This document shows positions 46,744 through 61,700 of a stretch of 64,000 bases of DNA, in pieces. The notes under the pieces are model-generated. The model searched no databases. It worked only from the letters and a program-made list of their open reading frames with translations, and was not told where the DNA came from. Each line of letters begins with the position of its first letter. Position 1 is the stretch's first letter. The position numbers and the translations under genes were made by a program. This DNA comes from Liolophura sinensis (taxonomy: Eukaryota > Mollusca > Polyplacophora > Chitonida > Chitonidae), in assembly GCF_032854445.1 (NCBI RefSeq), contig NC_088298.1, positions 24,821,295 through 24,885,294 on the forward strand. Direction: 5' to 3'.

Positions 46744-49700
46744 GTAAAGTCAAACATTCCATATATGGCGTTAAGTACAGTCAGATGATTAATAAATAAA
46801 TCATACATTTATAGTGGATTTGACATCAAACTGAATATATCCCACACAACAGAAGTGGCAGTTATGAAAAACATACATGTGTATGTATTCAATAGCTACA
46901 GACTTTTTTGTACTCTGCAGTCAAGGAATCAGCTGTAATTTTTGGGTGATTATGTTTTCAGAGTGTAAATGTCCACCTCAAACGAGATCCCAAAAAGGGA
47001 GTGGTCAATAATCAGATCCTTGATTGGTCATTCAAATTGGACGGAATTTTCCACAACAGCGGTCAAGACAAAGTGTACGAGTCAGAAGTGTCTGGAATTG
47101 TAACCAATGCTTTGGATGGCTACAACGGTTTGTCCATTTCTCTGATTCCTTACAAGAGATCTCTGAATAACATGAAAGCCTCAGGTATCCTGGGGATTAG
47201 AGCACCAGTCAGTAACTTCATACATGTAAGCATTAAAAATAGTTTTGCCAAACTTAACAAGAAAAGAAAAAATTCCCAAGCAGAAAGTGTGGAATCCATA
47301 CAAAGGTATAAGCTTGTGCCTATAGACTGAACAAGTTTCATGTCAATGTACATGCATACCCATTTAACACATTACTGTTATCTTTATACACTGTATGTGG
47401 TATCTGGTACATTTGACAGGCTGTTTTAAAACTTGGAGATATGTTGAATCTTACACAGTATGTATGCAAGGATATACTTATCTTCCTGTGATTTAGCAGG
47501 ACACTATAAACAGCATTTACATTGCACAATATATAGAATTATCTGTAGGATAAGAAGGGTGACACCGTGACAGTCACAATCAGTCTCAATGAATAATAAC
47601 TAGTGAATAATTACCTGGGGCCTGTTTTACAAAGAGGGCACAACGCTAAATCAAATGTGACTACCACAGTGAGGTATCACGGCGGAATTGGTTGTCTTGG
47701 CAGTTACGTGTATGCTACACACTCTATGCAAAACAGGCCCAACACATGTATGTTATATGCAGAGTCCTTGTAAGTAGGTTTTTGCATTCTGTCTGTACAG
47801 GAACTGTTATGTGTTATGGACAAACGGGTGCAGGTAAAACATTCACCATAACTGGAGCCACTGAGAGCTATAAAAACCGGGGCATCATTCCCAGGGCTCT
47901 GTCACAGATTTACAAAGAGGTGGAAGATAGACCAGAATATGCTATAACTATCAGGTACATGTATGAGGATCAGCACCACCATAGCTAGAAAGCTGACAGA
48001 TATTCTTACAGAAACCTTACTGTGTTTGACATAAAATATTTCCATGGATAATTTTAAATATTGATATTGTTAATGTAAGAATACCACGATGAAGTGCATA
48101 TAGATACACTAACATTTGAAATGGTATTTAACATTTGCATAACTGAAGTTTAAAATATGTTAGTTTCAGCAAAAATTATTCCTCTGAAACAAAGGTACTG
48201 TTATCTGAAGAATAAAATCCTTTTATGGTTAATGTTTCAGATTTTAGGATCATGATAAATGGGATACTGAAATATTGAGTGCAAAATTAATTAGTTTTAT
48301 TTATTAATATTTATTTATTTGTTTTCCAGAGTTTCATATTTAGAAATTTACAATGAGACGATGTTTGACCTGCTGTCAACTCTCCCAGAGTCCTGGAACC
48401 AGATGTCTGGAGAGCCACTGGCAGTTATTGAAAATGAAAACGGGGTGTACGTCAAGGGGCTCTCCTGCCACCTGGCCCAGAACGAAGAGGAGGCTCTTAA
48501 TCTCTTGTTTGAGGTCTGTACTTCATCTTTGTGATTTCATATGCTCTTTTTCTTCTGTTGAATTAAGTTCGCTATTTTCTCTCTAAAGTACCTAATAATT
48601 TGGCATTTAGTACTCTTTATTACACATTTTTAATTTGAACTAAATGCATACTATAAAAATGTTAATGCCTGCTGGTGGAGCCCATTCCCTAGTTCTCTAA
48701 GTTTATTATATTTTTTTGAAGTAGTTCATGAAAACATTCATTTTGATTAACTCCACGAATCACTGTTTTTTTTAATTCCAATAGGAAGCTGGATTTGAAA
48801 GCTTGACCAGATCTCATTTAACTTTACTTTGTGGAAATTGAGTGCATTGGTGCAGGTTGTTAAATAGTGTTAATTAAAAACAGCTGTTGATGCACTTTGT
48901 GTTTGTCTTTCAATTCCTTTACCCTTGATGAAAACTGTGTTGTTGTTGTTGTGTACAGGGTGAGACCAACAGAGCCATATCTGCTCACTCTCTGAACAAA
49001 CAGTCATCAAGGTCTCACTGTATCTTCACAGTGTATGTTGAGGTAAGTGAAGAGACCAAGTATTCTCTTGTGAACATTGTCAGGGCATTCATAACATCTG
49101 TATCACGATTTAACAAAATTTAGTCAGCTATAAGATTTTGGGAGGAAAACTAAAACTCACTTTCCAAACTAAAATCTGGAGGTGAGTGACCTCAGAAATT
49201 CATTTGATATCTAACATTTATGATTTCTTAAGTTTCTATGTGAAAAACTTTAGTGATAGTACACATACGTCATGGTCAGGCTGTTCACTGCTTTCAAATC
49301 ATGTGAAAATTGATGTATAAACTTCTGAAAAAGAAGAAATCTATTTATTTATTTCATTGATTATTTCACTTAAAAATGACAGCCAGCATTTTGGACCGTC
49401 CACAGGTAGCTGGCAGACTTCACTTTGAGCGTCTTGTTATTTTTGTTATTGATATGTTTTATTGTACTTTTTCTTGTGTTTTACAGGCTCGCTCCAGAAC
49501 ACAGTCTAATGCAAAATACACGGTCTCCAAACTGAACTTTGTAGACTTGGCTGGATCAGAAAGACTTGGTAAAACAAATGTAAGTACAAAATAAAAAACT
49601 GCACTGATTATATTCAAACATATATCAGACTTTGTATTCCATGTATTGTGAACAATAGAATGAACAGACGCTTAATTTGCCTGAAAACACCGGATTGTAA

Positions 49701-52700
49701 GTGGAGTTGGTAATACTGGATTCATGAATGAATGTCATCTAGATCAGGGGGAGTAACTTTGTTCCAAAGTGGATCAAGGGTAATAACTCATGTTTGTGGT
49801 CATCTTTGCTGGATTTGAATTTTACTGGGCGAAGGTTCCTATTTCAGTGGTTGGATGAGCTTTTCTTTTAAAAAGTGAATATCCAAATGGGTAAGGCCAG
49901 GAAAAAATCCAGATATTTTTATGCTTATTTCTGAATTTCTGATGTTTTTGTGAACAGTTGTTTCAGCTAATAATCTAAGATATTTTGTCAACTGGTGATC
50001 CTTTATAAGGAGAAATTGAGTTTCAAATTACACAGTCCAAAACTGATCTTTTCATTTTAGCAGCATTCATGTAAACCACTTCAGGTGGAAAAGTTTTGAA
50101 GAGGAATGGTGTTAGGTTTAGGCAGCTCCAATTTTATTTTGTGTTTAACAGGCCAACTCTAAAAAAATCCAAAAATGGAATTTTGTCCGATCTCAATGTT
50201 TTTATTAGTTTCATGTTTTTCAAGGCTTTTTGAGATTGTGAATATGTCTTTAACAAAAAAAATTGCCCGGATAGTCCACATTTTCCTCAAATCAGATGAG
50301 TTTCAAGTTTTTATTTTTATTCCCCCTTCTGGCAATGAAAAGTTTTTATTTTGTCGGTAAAAAAACAATTAAAATTGATGTGTCCAGAAACATGTAAATC
50401 TTCACTTTTCCAGCTCTCTGAGTGATGACCTTATATCAGATACAGAAGCCTGATATCTGCACTTGATTTGGTCAGCATCTACATGGCCAGTAAATCCATG
50501 TGAACTGTTTCTATGTTTAGTCTCAGGGGAAAACCCAGCAGGAGGCCATGTACATCAACAAATCGCTGACATTCCTGGAGCAGGTGATCATCGCTCTGGC
50601 AGATCCGCGGCGGGACCACATTCCATTTCGACAGTCCAAACTGACGCACTGCCTGAAGGATTCCATTGGTGGAAACTGTGGCACGCTGCTGGTAGCCAAT
50701 ATATGGGGGGAGCTTGCTCAAATGGAAGAAACGGTACGCTTATTGTATTGCACTTAAATTTATCATTTTTCAAATGAAACATTTTGCTTGATTCTGATTG
50801 ATTCATCCACATTATAGGGTCCCATGTGTAAAGTTTGAGTCACTTCTTATCAGGAAAAACCCAAGTGTTGGCATCAAAATTATCATTTTAAGTCCTTTAT
50901 GTTCTTCTGAAGGTGCACTTTGTACATACCAGACTTCAGGTGAAATACAGTCATTTGAAACGTCCATTAGTGCGTATGTTGATTTTCTGCTTACCATTTT
51001 TTGTTGGGGAAAAAACTTCAGTCTGCTTTTTATTGCTGCAGGTAAATGTATGTATCTAATGATTTTAACCAGGGTGTATGGGACTCTGTGTCCCAACTGA
51101 GTCGCCTGTAGCTTAAATTTCAGGATAATTGACTCTCTTGCTATCACGGTTTGGAGTTTCTAATTCTGACTTTCAGTTCATAAAGAACAGCAATTCTGTT
51201 ACTCTGTTAGAAATTATGTGTCTTATGTGGTCAGTGCAAAATATGGTAACATTTTTGAGGCTTTTTCTTAATGCTTTCCATTTTTCATGGGAAGGAAATG
51301 TGAAGTTTGACTGATTGCCAGTATATATTTGTGATGATATGATTGCTGTGTTACCAGGTATCCACATTAAGGTTTGCTACACGCATGATGTGCGTGTCCA
51401 GTGAACCCGCCGTCAACGAGGTATTTGACCCAGCGGTAAGTAAGCACCACATCTGAAAATAGTGGTCACCCTAACATTTTACGCAGCAATCTTTTTCTTC
51501 ATGGATACGAGATAAAAACTGAGGGAAAATTTCGGGAGTTAAAATCAAATAAAAATCATATTTACCAGGGAAAGTTATTTAGTGACAGTTGCAGAATGGT
51601 GTAATTTTCTTCTCTTCTGCTATAAATGCTGTAACAGTATTATCATTAATAGGGATTACACTTTCTGAATATAGCACAGATTCTAGTGCTGAAGTTTGAA
51701 TATATTCAGAAAGTGTAATCCCTATTAACGATAATACTGTTACTTAATCCACTTTCTAAATGACATCTATACCTATCTGATATATTCACCTAAGGGAGTG
51801 ACGTCGTTTGTGATCATCGGAGGGGTAATGCATGTTCGCTGTAAAGTCTACCGGTCAACTACCTTCCATTTTTTGTGGAAGGCCTGTTGGTCGAGTGGTC
51901 TAGACGGTTGACATGTATTGCTGGCGGTTAGGTGCCTGACTCTGAGGTCGCTGGCTCGAAAGCCAAATTTCAGCACTAGAATCTGTGCTATATTCAGAAA
52001 GTGTAATCCCTATTAACGATAATACTGTTACTTAATCCACTTTCTAAATGACATCTATACCTGTCTGATATAAATGCTGTGTATTACTGAAGTGGGGTTA
52101 GAGATTAACAAGATGGTGAACAGGTTACAGTGTCATTATCTATCTACATGTATTATTTCACCATCAGTTCGATTTGTAGAAGATGTTTTGCCTGTTTAGG
52201 GCTCTCTGAGTGACATTCGTAAGGTTTGCTTTTCAATTTATGCCTCTGACTTGACAGGATTGATCAAATTGGAGCGTAATTTTTTTGTGTGTTCTTTGGT
52301 TGATATGAGGATTTTTAATGGCACAGACTGTTTGTACACTGTGTTAAAATGATCGAGATATGGTGGTGGTTGTTGTGAAGAAAGTACCCCACTCATGTGT
52401 TAGATGTAATTTGCAAATAATTTTGGCTCTTTTCTATATTTGCAGGTTTTAGTAAAGAAGTTACAAAAAGACATTGTTCATTTGAAGTCAGAATTGGCCA
52501 TGCATGATACACTGGTGAGTGCAAACTGTTTGTGTTTGTATTTTTAGGCAGGAAATTTGCACCCATGATAACATAAATAAATAAATAGGTACTAGGCACT
52601 ATACGTTATATCTTCTATGTTGACTTCAGTATTATTAGAATTTTAGATTGCTCTGTATTTGCATGGGGAGGTCTGTCAGCAACATGCGGATGGTCATGGG

Positions 52701-55700
52701 TTTCCCTCTGGCTTTGCCCGGTTTCCACCCACCTTCTCCCTTCCTAATGCTGGCCGGTGTCATAAATGAAATATTCTGGAGTGTGGCATAAAATGCCAAT
52801 CGAATAAATAAATAAAATGTTCCATGCATGTATGCAATACTATCCTGATGTAATCTGTCTGAATAACAACTTCTGCTTTCAGACAAACCGAACACAGATC
52901 TCATACGACCCTCTGTCTGAACAGCAGAAATACGAGATCAGACAACAAGTGAGGAAATTCCTCGAGGGCGGACTTGATGAGATTGATGTAAGGCTGGAGT
53001 TATTTCCCCTGTGTACACGCGTGATAATAATGGTTTACACTGCTTTATTAGAAGAAAAGAGGCACCTGGCCATTGAGGTCAACGGCTCAAACTTAAAGAT
53101 TCAAATCCGGGTTTGCTTACAACTTTGTATTGTGAGGTTTTTCATGTAGTCAGTGACGGTTGATGGTTTACTCAGTGACCCGGAGTTTGCACCACCTATA
53201 TACCTCACTGCTGTTACATAAGAGAAACATTCTCAAGTATGCTGATCAAATACCAAGGAGATAAATAAGTGTGTGGCAAGACTTCTTTCCTCAGCACTCA
53301 GAAATCTTTGTCTTCCGTCTAAAATAAAGACACATATACTTGACGGTAAGTCATCTAAATGTGATTATTTTTTCTTTTTTCAGTTCTTGACTTTGTTTTT
53401 TCACGAATGATTTAATCATTGAAGTTTAGGTGTTATCTTCATTCTTATGCCGCTGAATAAGTGAAATCACCTTGAGTCTGATACAATTACTATGATCTGA
53501 TACAAATATACGAATGAGATTAAGTGAAAATATATGGGTTTTTGTAATTTGGTGTCATTGGTCTTTGTCACACAGATAACCAACATCAGACAAATACAGG
53601 GAGTATATGACGCTTTCAAAGAAATCTACTTGTAAGTATCACTTTGTCAGTGATTGGTTGATTTTTTACCTACACATAATTGTACCATGATAGATCTGGA
53701 CCTACCTGTACACTGATATATGTTGCAGAGGTAAACACCAACCATTCCTGCCCTTTCTCGTATTTGTCTGTGGAACATTGCTGGAATGGATATTATAGGC
53801 AGTTAAAGCAAAAAAGGAAAAAAAAAAGGAAGTGGTGTTAGTGTTTCTTTTATTCCTTAAAATGTTACAATCCTTCACACTTGGTTTTCCAAAATATTGT
53901 CTGGTTTGGATAAAATTATGTGTCCAGCTTGAATCATACGAATGTTTTGTATGCTCTAAATGACCTAAAAATTTAACCACAAAAGAGCATTTTTTGAACT
54001 CAAATAAATGTCATGAAATAATATTTCTATCGTTAAAATTTACCTTTCTCAGTAGGATATCATCCTACCTTCCAAACACCTCTCAGTGCACCTTTTTAAA
54101 ATCAGTAGACCTCCCAGAATCTGGAAAAATGAGCAACTTAGTCCCTGGACAAAATTTGAGGTGATTTAGTGTGTGGTGTGAATAGTCTGAATAACATGTG
54201 CCTTTGTGCCGTTTGTGACAGACAAATGGAACAGGATGTAGAAGAGCGGCTGAGGGAGAAATACATGCTCATTGACAAGTCAGACCCCAACTCCATTGCC
54301 GCGGCACAAAAGGTGAGGGAATGACCTTGACTTGTGGATCCCGGCTATAAAGATGTAGACTGAACTGGGAGAGTGACTGAGGTCAAGTCCAGAGGCCACA
54401 AGGCAATTTCTGTCGAAATTTAAAACCTCTTCACATTGCTCTGTTTTTGGGTACTGAAAGTTGAAATTTGGACACCTTTTTCTGAAGGTAAAACTGATGA
54501 CGTAGACCAAATTTTTCTTTCTAAAGCCAAAAAATAACCTTTAAGATCATATTTAAAGTTTGGACTTAAGTCAGAAAACGGCTTTGTGGAGTCAGCCCCT
54601 GGTCACTATCCCATGTTAAATTTACAGTGTGCATGTACAAGAAATGAACCGTTGCTGACTACAGTGGCATAGAATGTCCTGCTGTTGTTTTACTATGGTT
54701 ATTCAACATAGCAGAAAGTGATTCACATTGTATCATCATTTGACCATCCCGGTCAGAACTGTTGTGTTGTCCATTTTCAGTGAAGTGTATCTGTTTAAGC
54801 CAGGTTGTGGCTCGTTGTGCTAAGAGCGGGAGGGGGGACGGTACTGTATGTGAAAAAAAAGTAAATATATACAAGAACCTGACGTTTGTTTCATTTCTGT
54901 TTTCCAGGCAGGAGCTCTGATCTCAGACGATGGCACATTGCAGATGGTTGGGAGCCAGATGGCCAGAGCTTTGGGGTGGGGCAGCACCCAGGTCAGCCAA
55001 GGCAGATAATTCTTCAGTGGTCAGCGCACGACGTGCACAGAGAGAGAAAGAAAGACGCAGGACTGACAAACACTCCAGCAGACACAGGTATGGAGCATTA
55101 ACAGGGGAGTCCGAGTGGAAGAAGCCTCAGTGGTTAGGTGGCCATCTCCAACAACAAGGCACAGTAGTTGTGGGTTTAAACCTAGCCTTTGAAAGGAACT
55201 TGTAGACTCACTCGCACGCGATATTTGATTGGCCTCTATGACAATGAGCAGCCATTATATATAGCACTGGAGAGGCACATGATGACAATTAGGGCATACA
55301 AATCTGTGTACATCTCACATCAGAATGTTAGTGTCCACTAAGGCGACGCCCATTTTACTTTTTTGTGTTTTTATGGGCGAACCGACACAAAAAAGCTAAA
55401 ACTGCAATAAAATAAAACTCAAAATGCACCTTCTAATTTTGCCCACTCTTGAAGATTTGATGGATATCCTGTTTTTCAAGGCTTTCAGATCATGTAAATA
55501 TGTCATAAATTGCTGGCACAGTCCACATTTTCACAATTTAGATCATTTTCATTTTTTCATTTTTTTTAAAATATTTTTAACCCTCCTGTGGACATTGAAA
55601 ATTTATTCTGCCTGAAAAACATTGGTTTACATTGATGTGGCCAAACTCGTCAAAAATGGGTGGTTTAGCCATAACTGGTGTTCCGTTTTCTCTTTTTGTT

Positions 55701-58700
55701 GTTTCCTTTATTACATAACAATTTCAGTGCATTTGTGCTCATAAAACACCTATGAGGTACACAAGCACTGCAATGTCACAGAAGAAAACATAAAGTTGTA
55801 CTGTGATTTGGACTGTGGGTTTGGGTGATGCTATGTATTTATTGTATTTTACAGCCCAGTAGGAGGTAAGGGTGCCAGCCCTGCTCACAGCTCCAAGGGT
55901 GACCGTGGATGTCAAGTCTCCCCACACCCCTGTGGACAAGAAGGGTGCTGATGAGAAGGAGACAGAGCCCCTGCCACACCCACCAGTTCTATTGCTGCTC
56001 CCACGCGCTCAGAGAAACTTCCGGCCAAGGTCAGCTGATTGATACCCTTTGACTATATACCTTTTTTTAAATAAGTTTATGTTTGTTTGTTTGTCTGTGT
56101 GTCTGTTTTGTTGGTTTGTAATGGATGCACATGAAATGTTGAATGAACGGGGATGGTTGGTTTGTAATGCATAGAACACATGAGATGTTGAATGAGCAGA
56201 TGGTTGGTTTGTAATGGGTAGGACGCATGAGATGTTGAATGAATGGATGGTTGGTTTGTAATGGGTAGGACACATGAGATGTTGATACAACACTTTGTGT
56301 GGCTATTTAATTGGTATTACATGGACTTTGTCAACGGACAGTATACAGCACTTGTGTGGCTATTTAATTGGTATTACATGGACTTTATCAACGGACAGTA
56401 TACAGCACTTGTGTGGCTATTTAATTGAATTTATTAGAAATCATTTGCCTTAAACCAGCACAAAATGTTATTTTTACCTATCATGTTTATTTTCTTTTCT
56501 ACCTGTCCAAAAGCTTCTTCATTTATAATTATCTGTCTTGAAGGGCTAAAATATCCTGCTTCATCTTAATGAAACTAAGCTGCAAATAAATATGTTTTGA
56601 TTGATTTTGTGGTATTGATTTTTGGCTCAGAATTATTTTAGGATTTTCTCTCACTGTGAGTTAAGTCCAGCTCTTGCTGGCCTCCACTCCTGTTGTAAGT
56701 CAGAAGATCTGACAGCAACCTGCAGATAGTCCTGGGTTTCCAGTGCCTATTTTTCTCCCACCAAAATGCTGGCCGCCGTCATATAAGTAAAATATTCTTG
56801 AGTAGGACATACAACAGCAATGAAATAAATAAATAATTAAATGCTCTGGGAGCTTCACATTTCACCATGTATTTAATATTTTTAAAGTTTGGGTGTACAA
56901 AAGCTGTAAATTGCTTTATCAATAAGTAATAGTTCATGAGTTATTTTATTCTCGTCCTTCCAGCACACCTCCGTCCAGAACGGTGGCGTTTGAGGAGTTC
57001 AAGTCTGAGGTGGGCCGTGAGATCAGCCGAATTCTCAATGAGAATAAGGGTAGGTGTGAGCAACATGATATTAGGTATTTACGACCCACAGTGTATGGGA
57101 GGTAACTCTGCATATACATGGACTGAAGAGAGATAACTCCTTTCTTAGGGCTGATAAATTACTTTTGGTTTGTACCTGCAAGTGTTCTACCCCATTCACA
57201 TGGCCAGTATCAAATCTGAACTGGTTTAAATCGAAGCCAGTTGTAAAAATGCATGCATTCACACGACTATGTAGCCAAGCCGGTTTTAAGCCAGTTTAGG
57301 GATTTACCTGTTCACAGGGTCACATTTAAGCCATTTCAGGGAATTGCCGTTCACAAGGCCACATTTAAGCCAGTTCAGGGATTTGCCTGTCCACATGGTC
57401 ACATTTAAGCCAGTTCAGGGATTTGCCTGTTCACACGGTCACATTTAAGCCAGTTCAGGGATTTGCCTGTTCACACGGTCACATTTAAGCCAGTTCAGGG
57501 ATTTGCCTGTTCACACGGTCACATTTAAGCCAGTTCAGGGATTTGCCTGTTCACACGCTCACATTTAAGCCAGTTCAGGGATTTGCCTGTTCACACGGTC
57601 ACATTTAAGCCAGTTCAGGGATTTGCCTGTTCACAAGGTCACATTTAAGTCAGTTCAGGGATTTGCCTGTTCACACAGTCACATTTAAGCCAGCTCATGG
57701 ATTTGCCCTTTCACACGGTCACATTTAAGCCGGTTTAGTAATTATGACGTCATCCTGACCTCCACGTAGCCGGGGCATTTAATCCAGTTACTGTTCCCAC
57801 GGCACAGATGAACCCACTCAAACTCTGAAACTGGCTTAAAGCCATGTCGGTAGCTGGGGCAAATAAACGGGATTAAATACCCCTACCTTGCGTTCATATG
57901 GGCAACTTCATACTGGCTCAAAACCACTTTCACATGTTAAACCAGTTTAACTCTGTCCATGTGAACAGGGTATTTGTCACATGTGGCCGACATGCGCTAC
58001 CATCCAAATGTTCATCCCTTCTAGATGATTACTGCTTCATGTGAAATAATGAAGGTAGGCATAGCACCTTCTGGACGATGTATTAGAGAAGATAGCTCTC
58101 TGATAAAGGCCATTATTCAGTGATGCCACTGAGTTATCCTCTCTTGGACAACATCCAGATGGTGCGATATACCTATCTTGGTCAGGGGCCATAACTGTTT
58201 GCCATTGTAAAGCAAAATCAATTATGATGACAAAAGTTGCATGTACTGTACATGTCGGTAGCTTAAGAATGTGAACATCAGGCTTTTAGTTTATTGTAAC
58301 TCGGTAAGCGACATTATCTAATCAAACCTGGATTGATTTAGTTAATTGGTGGTCAACAGTGAAGCTTTTCTAATAATTATTGTCGGGTTTTTGGATGTGG
58401 CAAACCCAAACTGAACTTAATGAAAATATTTTCTAGGTCATAAAAAGCTACTGAAGTTTGTTAGAAATCTTTCTTGTGCAACCACACCTCCATCTGGTGA
58501 CTGGAGGCTCCCCCTAGTGCCACACCCTGAAGTTATCTCCCTTTGCCCACACAGAAATCCTTAGTCAAAAGAAAAAGAACTATGCTGACGTGGCCCGACA
58601 GATCAACCGCACCAAGATGGACATTGACCAGTGCCGTATGATGCTGGACAGGCTCAAAACTGAGAGAGAAAGCAGTGGTCAGTTTTACAGAATTGTTAAG

Positions 58701-61700
58701 TGTGATTTTAAAGAGAAAATAATAATGCGTTTTTATCTGGCCTTTGTTGTTCATTTTAGTGCAGTAATGAATGTGAAAAAGCTTAAAGGTTAATACAAAG
58801 TGCCGTATACATCCAAGGTCTTTATTTCTATTCTGTTGTAGCTACTTTAAACTTTTACAAATTCATTTTAAAAAAAAGCCTTTTTTTCAGAAAGGTTTCA
58901 TAGCCTAGGCAAAATTCAGTCCTCAAACAAGAAGAAACCAGAAATGCATAGCTTTAATGTGACCATCATGTGACCTTTACCTCTTGGTTACTAACACCTG
59001 ACCTTTTGACCTGCCCTCTACAGGCATAACCTACAGTGAGGAAGGGGAGGTAATCATCACAGAGCAGGAGTTCTTGCAGATAAAGCAGCTGAAGGAGTTG
59101 AAGCAGCAGTACAGGACATTTTCAGATGAGCTGAAGCAGATTAAGACTGATGTACAGTATTGTCAGAACCTGGTCGACCAGTGCAGAAAGAGACTTATAC
59201 TAGGTAAATTCCCAGCAAACGTGACGGATGACAAAAACTACTCTAATTCTTCAATGTTTTCACATGTTTGCAAGGTGTTTATTCAAGCATGTTTTGTAGG
59301 TATTATTGGGTGTAGACTGGTAAAATTATACTTTTGTGAAACCCTGAAACTGGCCATTCCAATCAATGTATTTTTGTCTCCAAAATCAATATACAATACA
59401 CTGTACTGTAATTATACTCTGTTCCCCCTCCTGGTTGAACAGTACAAGAATGGAGTTAAATATACACTGTACTGTAATTATACTCTGTTCCCCTCCTGGT
59501 TGGACAGTACAAGAATGGAGTTAAATATACACTGTACTGTAATTATACTCTGTTCCCCTCCTGGTTGGACAGTACAAGAATGGAGTTAAATATACACTGT
59601 ACTGTAATTATACTCTGTTCCCCCTCCTGGTTGAACAGTACAAGAATGGAGTTAAATATACACTGTACTGTGATTATACTCTGTTCCCCCTCCTGGTTGG
59701 ACAGTACAAGAATGGAGTTAAATATACACTGTACTGTAATTATACTCTGTTCCCCTCCTGGTTGGACAGTACAAGAATGGAGTTAAATATATACTGTACT
59801 ATAATTTTACTCTGTTCCTCCTCCTGGTTGGACAGTACAAGAATGGAGTTAAATATACACTGTACTGTAATTATACTCTGTTCCCCCTCCTGGTTGAACA
59901 GTACAAGAATGGAGTTAAATATACACTGTACTGTGATTATACTCTGTTCCCCCTCCTGGTTGGACAGTACAAGAATGGAGTTAAATATACACTGTACTGT
60001 AATTATACTCTGTTCCCCCTCCTGGTTGGACAGTACAAGAATGGAGTTAAATATATACTGTACTATAATTTTACTCTGTTCCTCCTCCTGGTTGGACAGT
60101 ACAAGAATGGAGTTAAATATACACTGTACTGTAATTATACTCTGTTCCCCCTCCTGGTTGAACAGTACAAGAATGGAGTTAAATATACACTGTACTGTGA
60201 TTATACTCTGTTCCCCCTCCTGGTTGGACAGTACAAGAATGGAGTTAAATATACACTGTACTGTAATTATACTCTGTTCCCCCTCCTGGTTGGACAGTAC
60301 AAGAATGGAGTTAAATATACACTGTACTGTAATTATACTCTGTTCCCCTCCTGGTTGGACAGTACAAGAATGGAGTTAAATATATACTGTACTATAATTT
60401 TACTCTGTTCCTCCTCCTGGTTGGACAGTACAAGAATGGAGTTAAATATACACTGTACTGTAATTATACTCTGTTCCCCCTCCTGGTTGGACAGTACAAG
60501 AATGGAGTTAAATATACACTGTACTGTGATTATACTCTGTTCCTCCTCCTGGTTGAACAGTACAAGAATGGAGTTAAATATACACTGTACTGTAATTATA
60601 CTCTGTTCCCCCTCCTGGTTGGACAGTACAAGAATGGAGTTAAATATACACTGTACTGTAATTATACTCTGTTCCTCCTCCTGGTTGGACAGTACAAGAA
60701 TGGAGTTAAATATACACTGTACTGTAATTATACTCTGTTCCCCCTCCCGGTTGGACAGTACAAGAATGGAGTTAAATATACACTGTACTGTAATTATACT
60801 CTGTTCCCCTCCTGGTTGGACAGTACAAGAATGGAGTTAAATATACACTGTACTGTGATTATACTCTGTTCCCCTCCTGGTTGGACAGTACAAGAATGGA
60901 GTTAAATATACAATGTACTGTAATTATACTCTGTTCCCCTCCTGGTTGGACAGTACAAGAATGGAGTTAAATATACACTGTACTGTAATTATACTCTGTT
61001 CCTCCTCCTGGTTGGACAGTACAAGAATGGAGTTAAATATACACTGTACTGTGATTATACTCTGTTCCCCCTCCTGGTTGGACAGTACAAGAATGGAGTT
61101 AAATATACACTGTACTGTAATTATACTCTGTTCCCCTCCTGGTTGGACAGTACAAGAATGGAGTTAAATATACACTGTACTGTAATTATACTCTGTTCCT
61201 CCTCCTGGTTGGACAGTACAAGAATGGAGTTAAATATACACTGTACTGTAATTATACTCTGTTCCCCTCCTGGTTGAACAGTACAAGAATGGAGTTAAAT
61301 ATACACTGTACTGTAATTATACTCTGTTCCCCTCCTGGTTGAACAGTACAAGAATGGAGTTAAATATACACTGTACTGTAATTATACTCTGTTCCCCCTC
61401 CTGGTTGGACAGTACAAGAATGGAGTTAAATATACACTGTACTGTAATTATACTCTGTTCCTCCTCCTGGTTGGACAGTACAAGAATGGAGTTAAATATA
61501 CACTGTACTGTAATTATACTCTGTTCCCCTCCTGGTTGGACAGTACAAGAATGGAGTTAAATATACACTGTACTGTGATTATACTCTGTTCCCCCTCCTG
61601 GTTGAACAGTACAAGAATGGAGTTAAATATACACTGTACTGTAATTATACTCTGTTCCTCCTCGTGGTTGGACAGTACAAGAATGGAGTTAAATATACAC

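Larger units (their letters stand above)
47128..56963 (+). other. KIF9 introns without further genes
   Basis: Introns at 47128-47800, 47955-48329, 48514-48958, 49043-49486, 49580-50520, 50734-51357, 52988-53575, 53632-54221, 54313-54907 and 55088-55854 are AT-rich and, apart from the SINE pieces listed, hold nothing I can name. Confidence 0.7.

Noticed and set aside
51885-51967. A functional tRNA gene
   Set aside because: A- and B-box-like motifs are present, but a full cloverleaf is not convincing and the region lies inside a SINE-like insertion.
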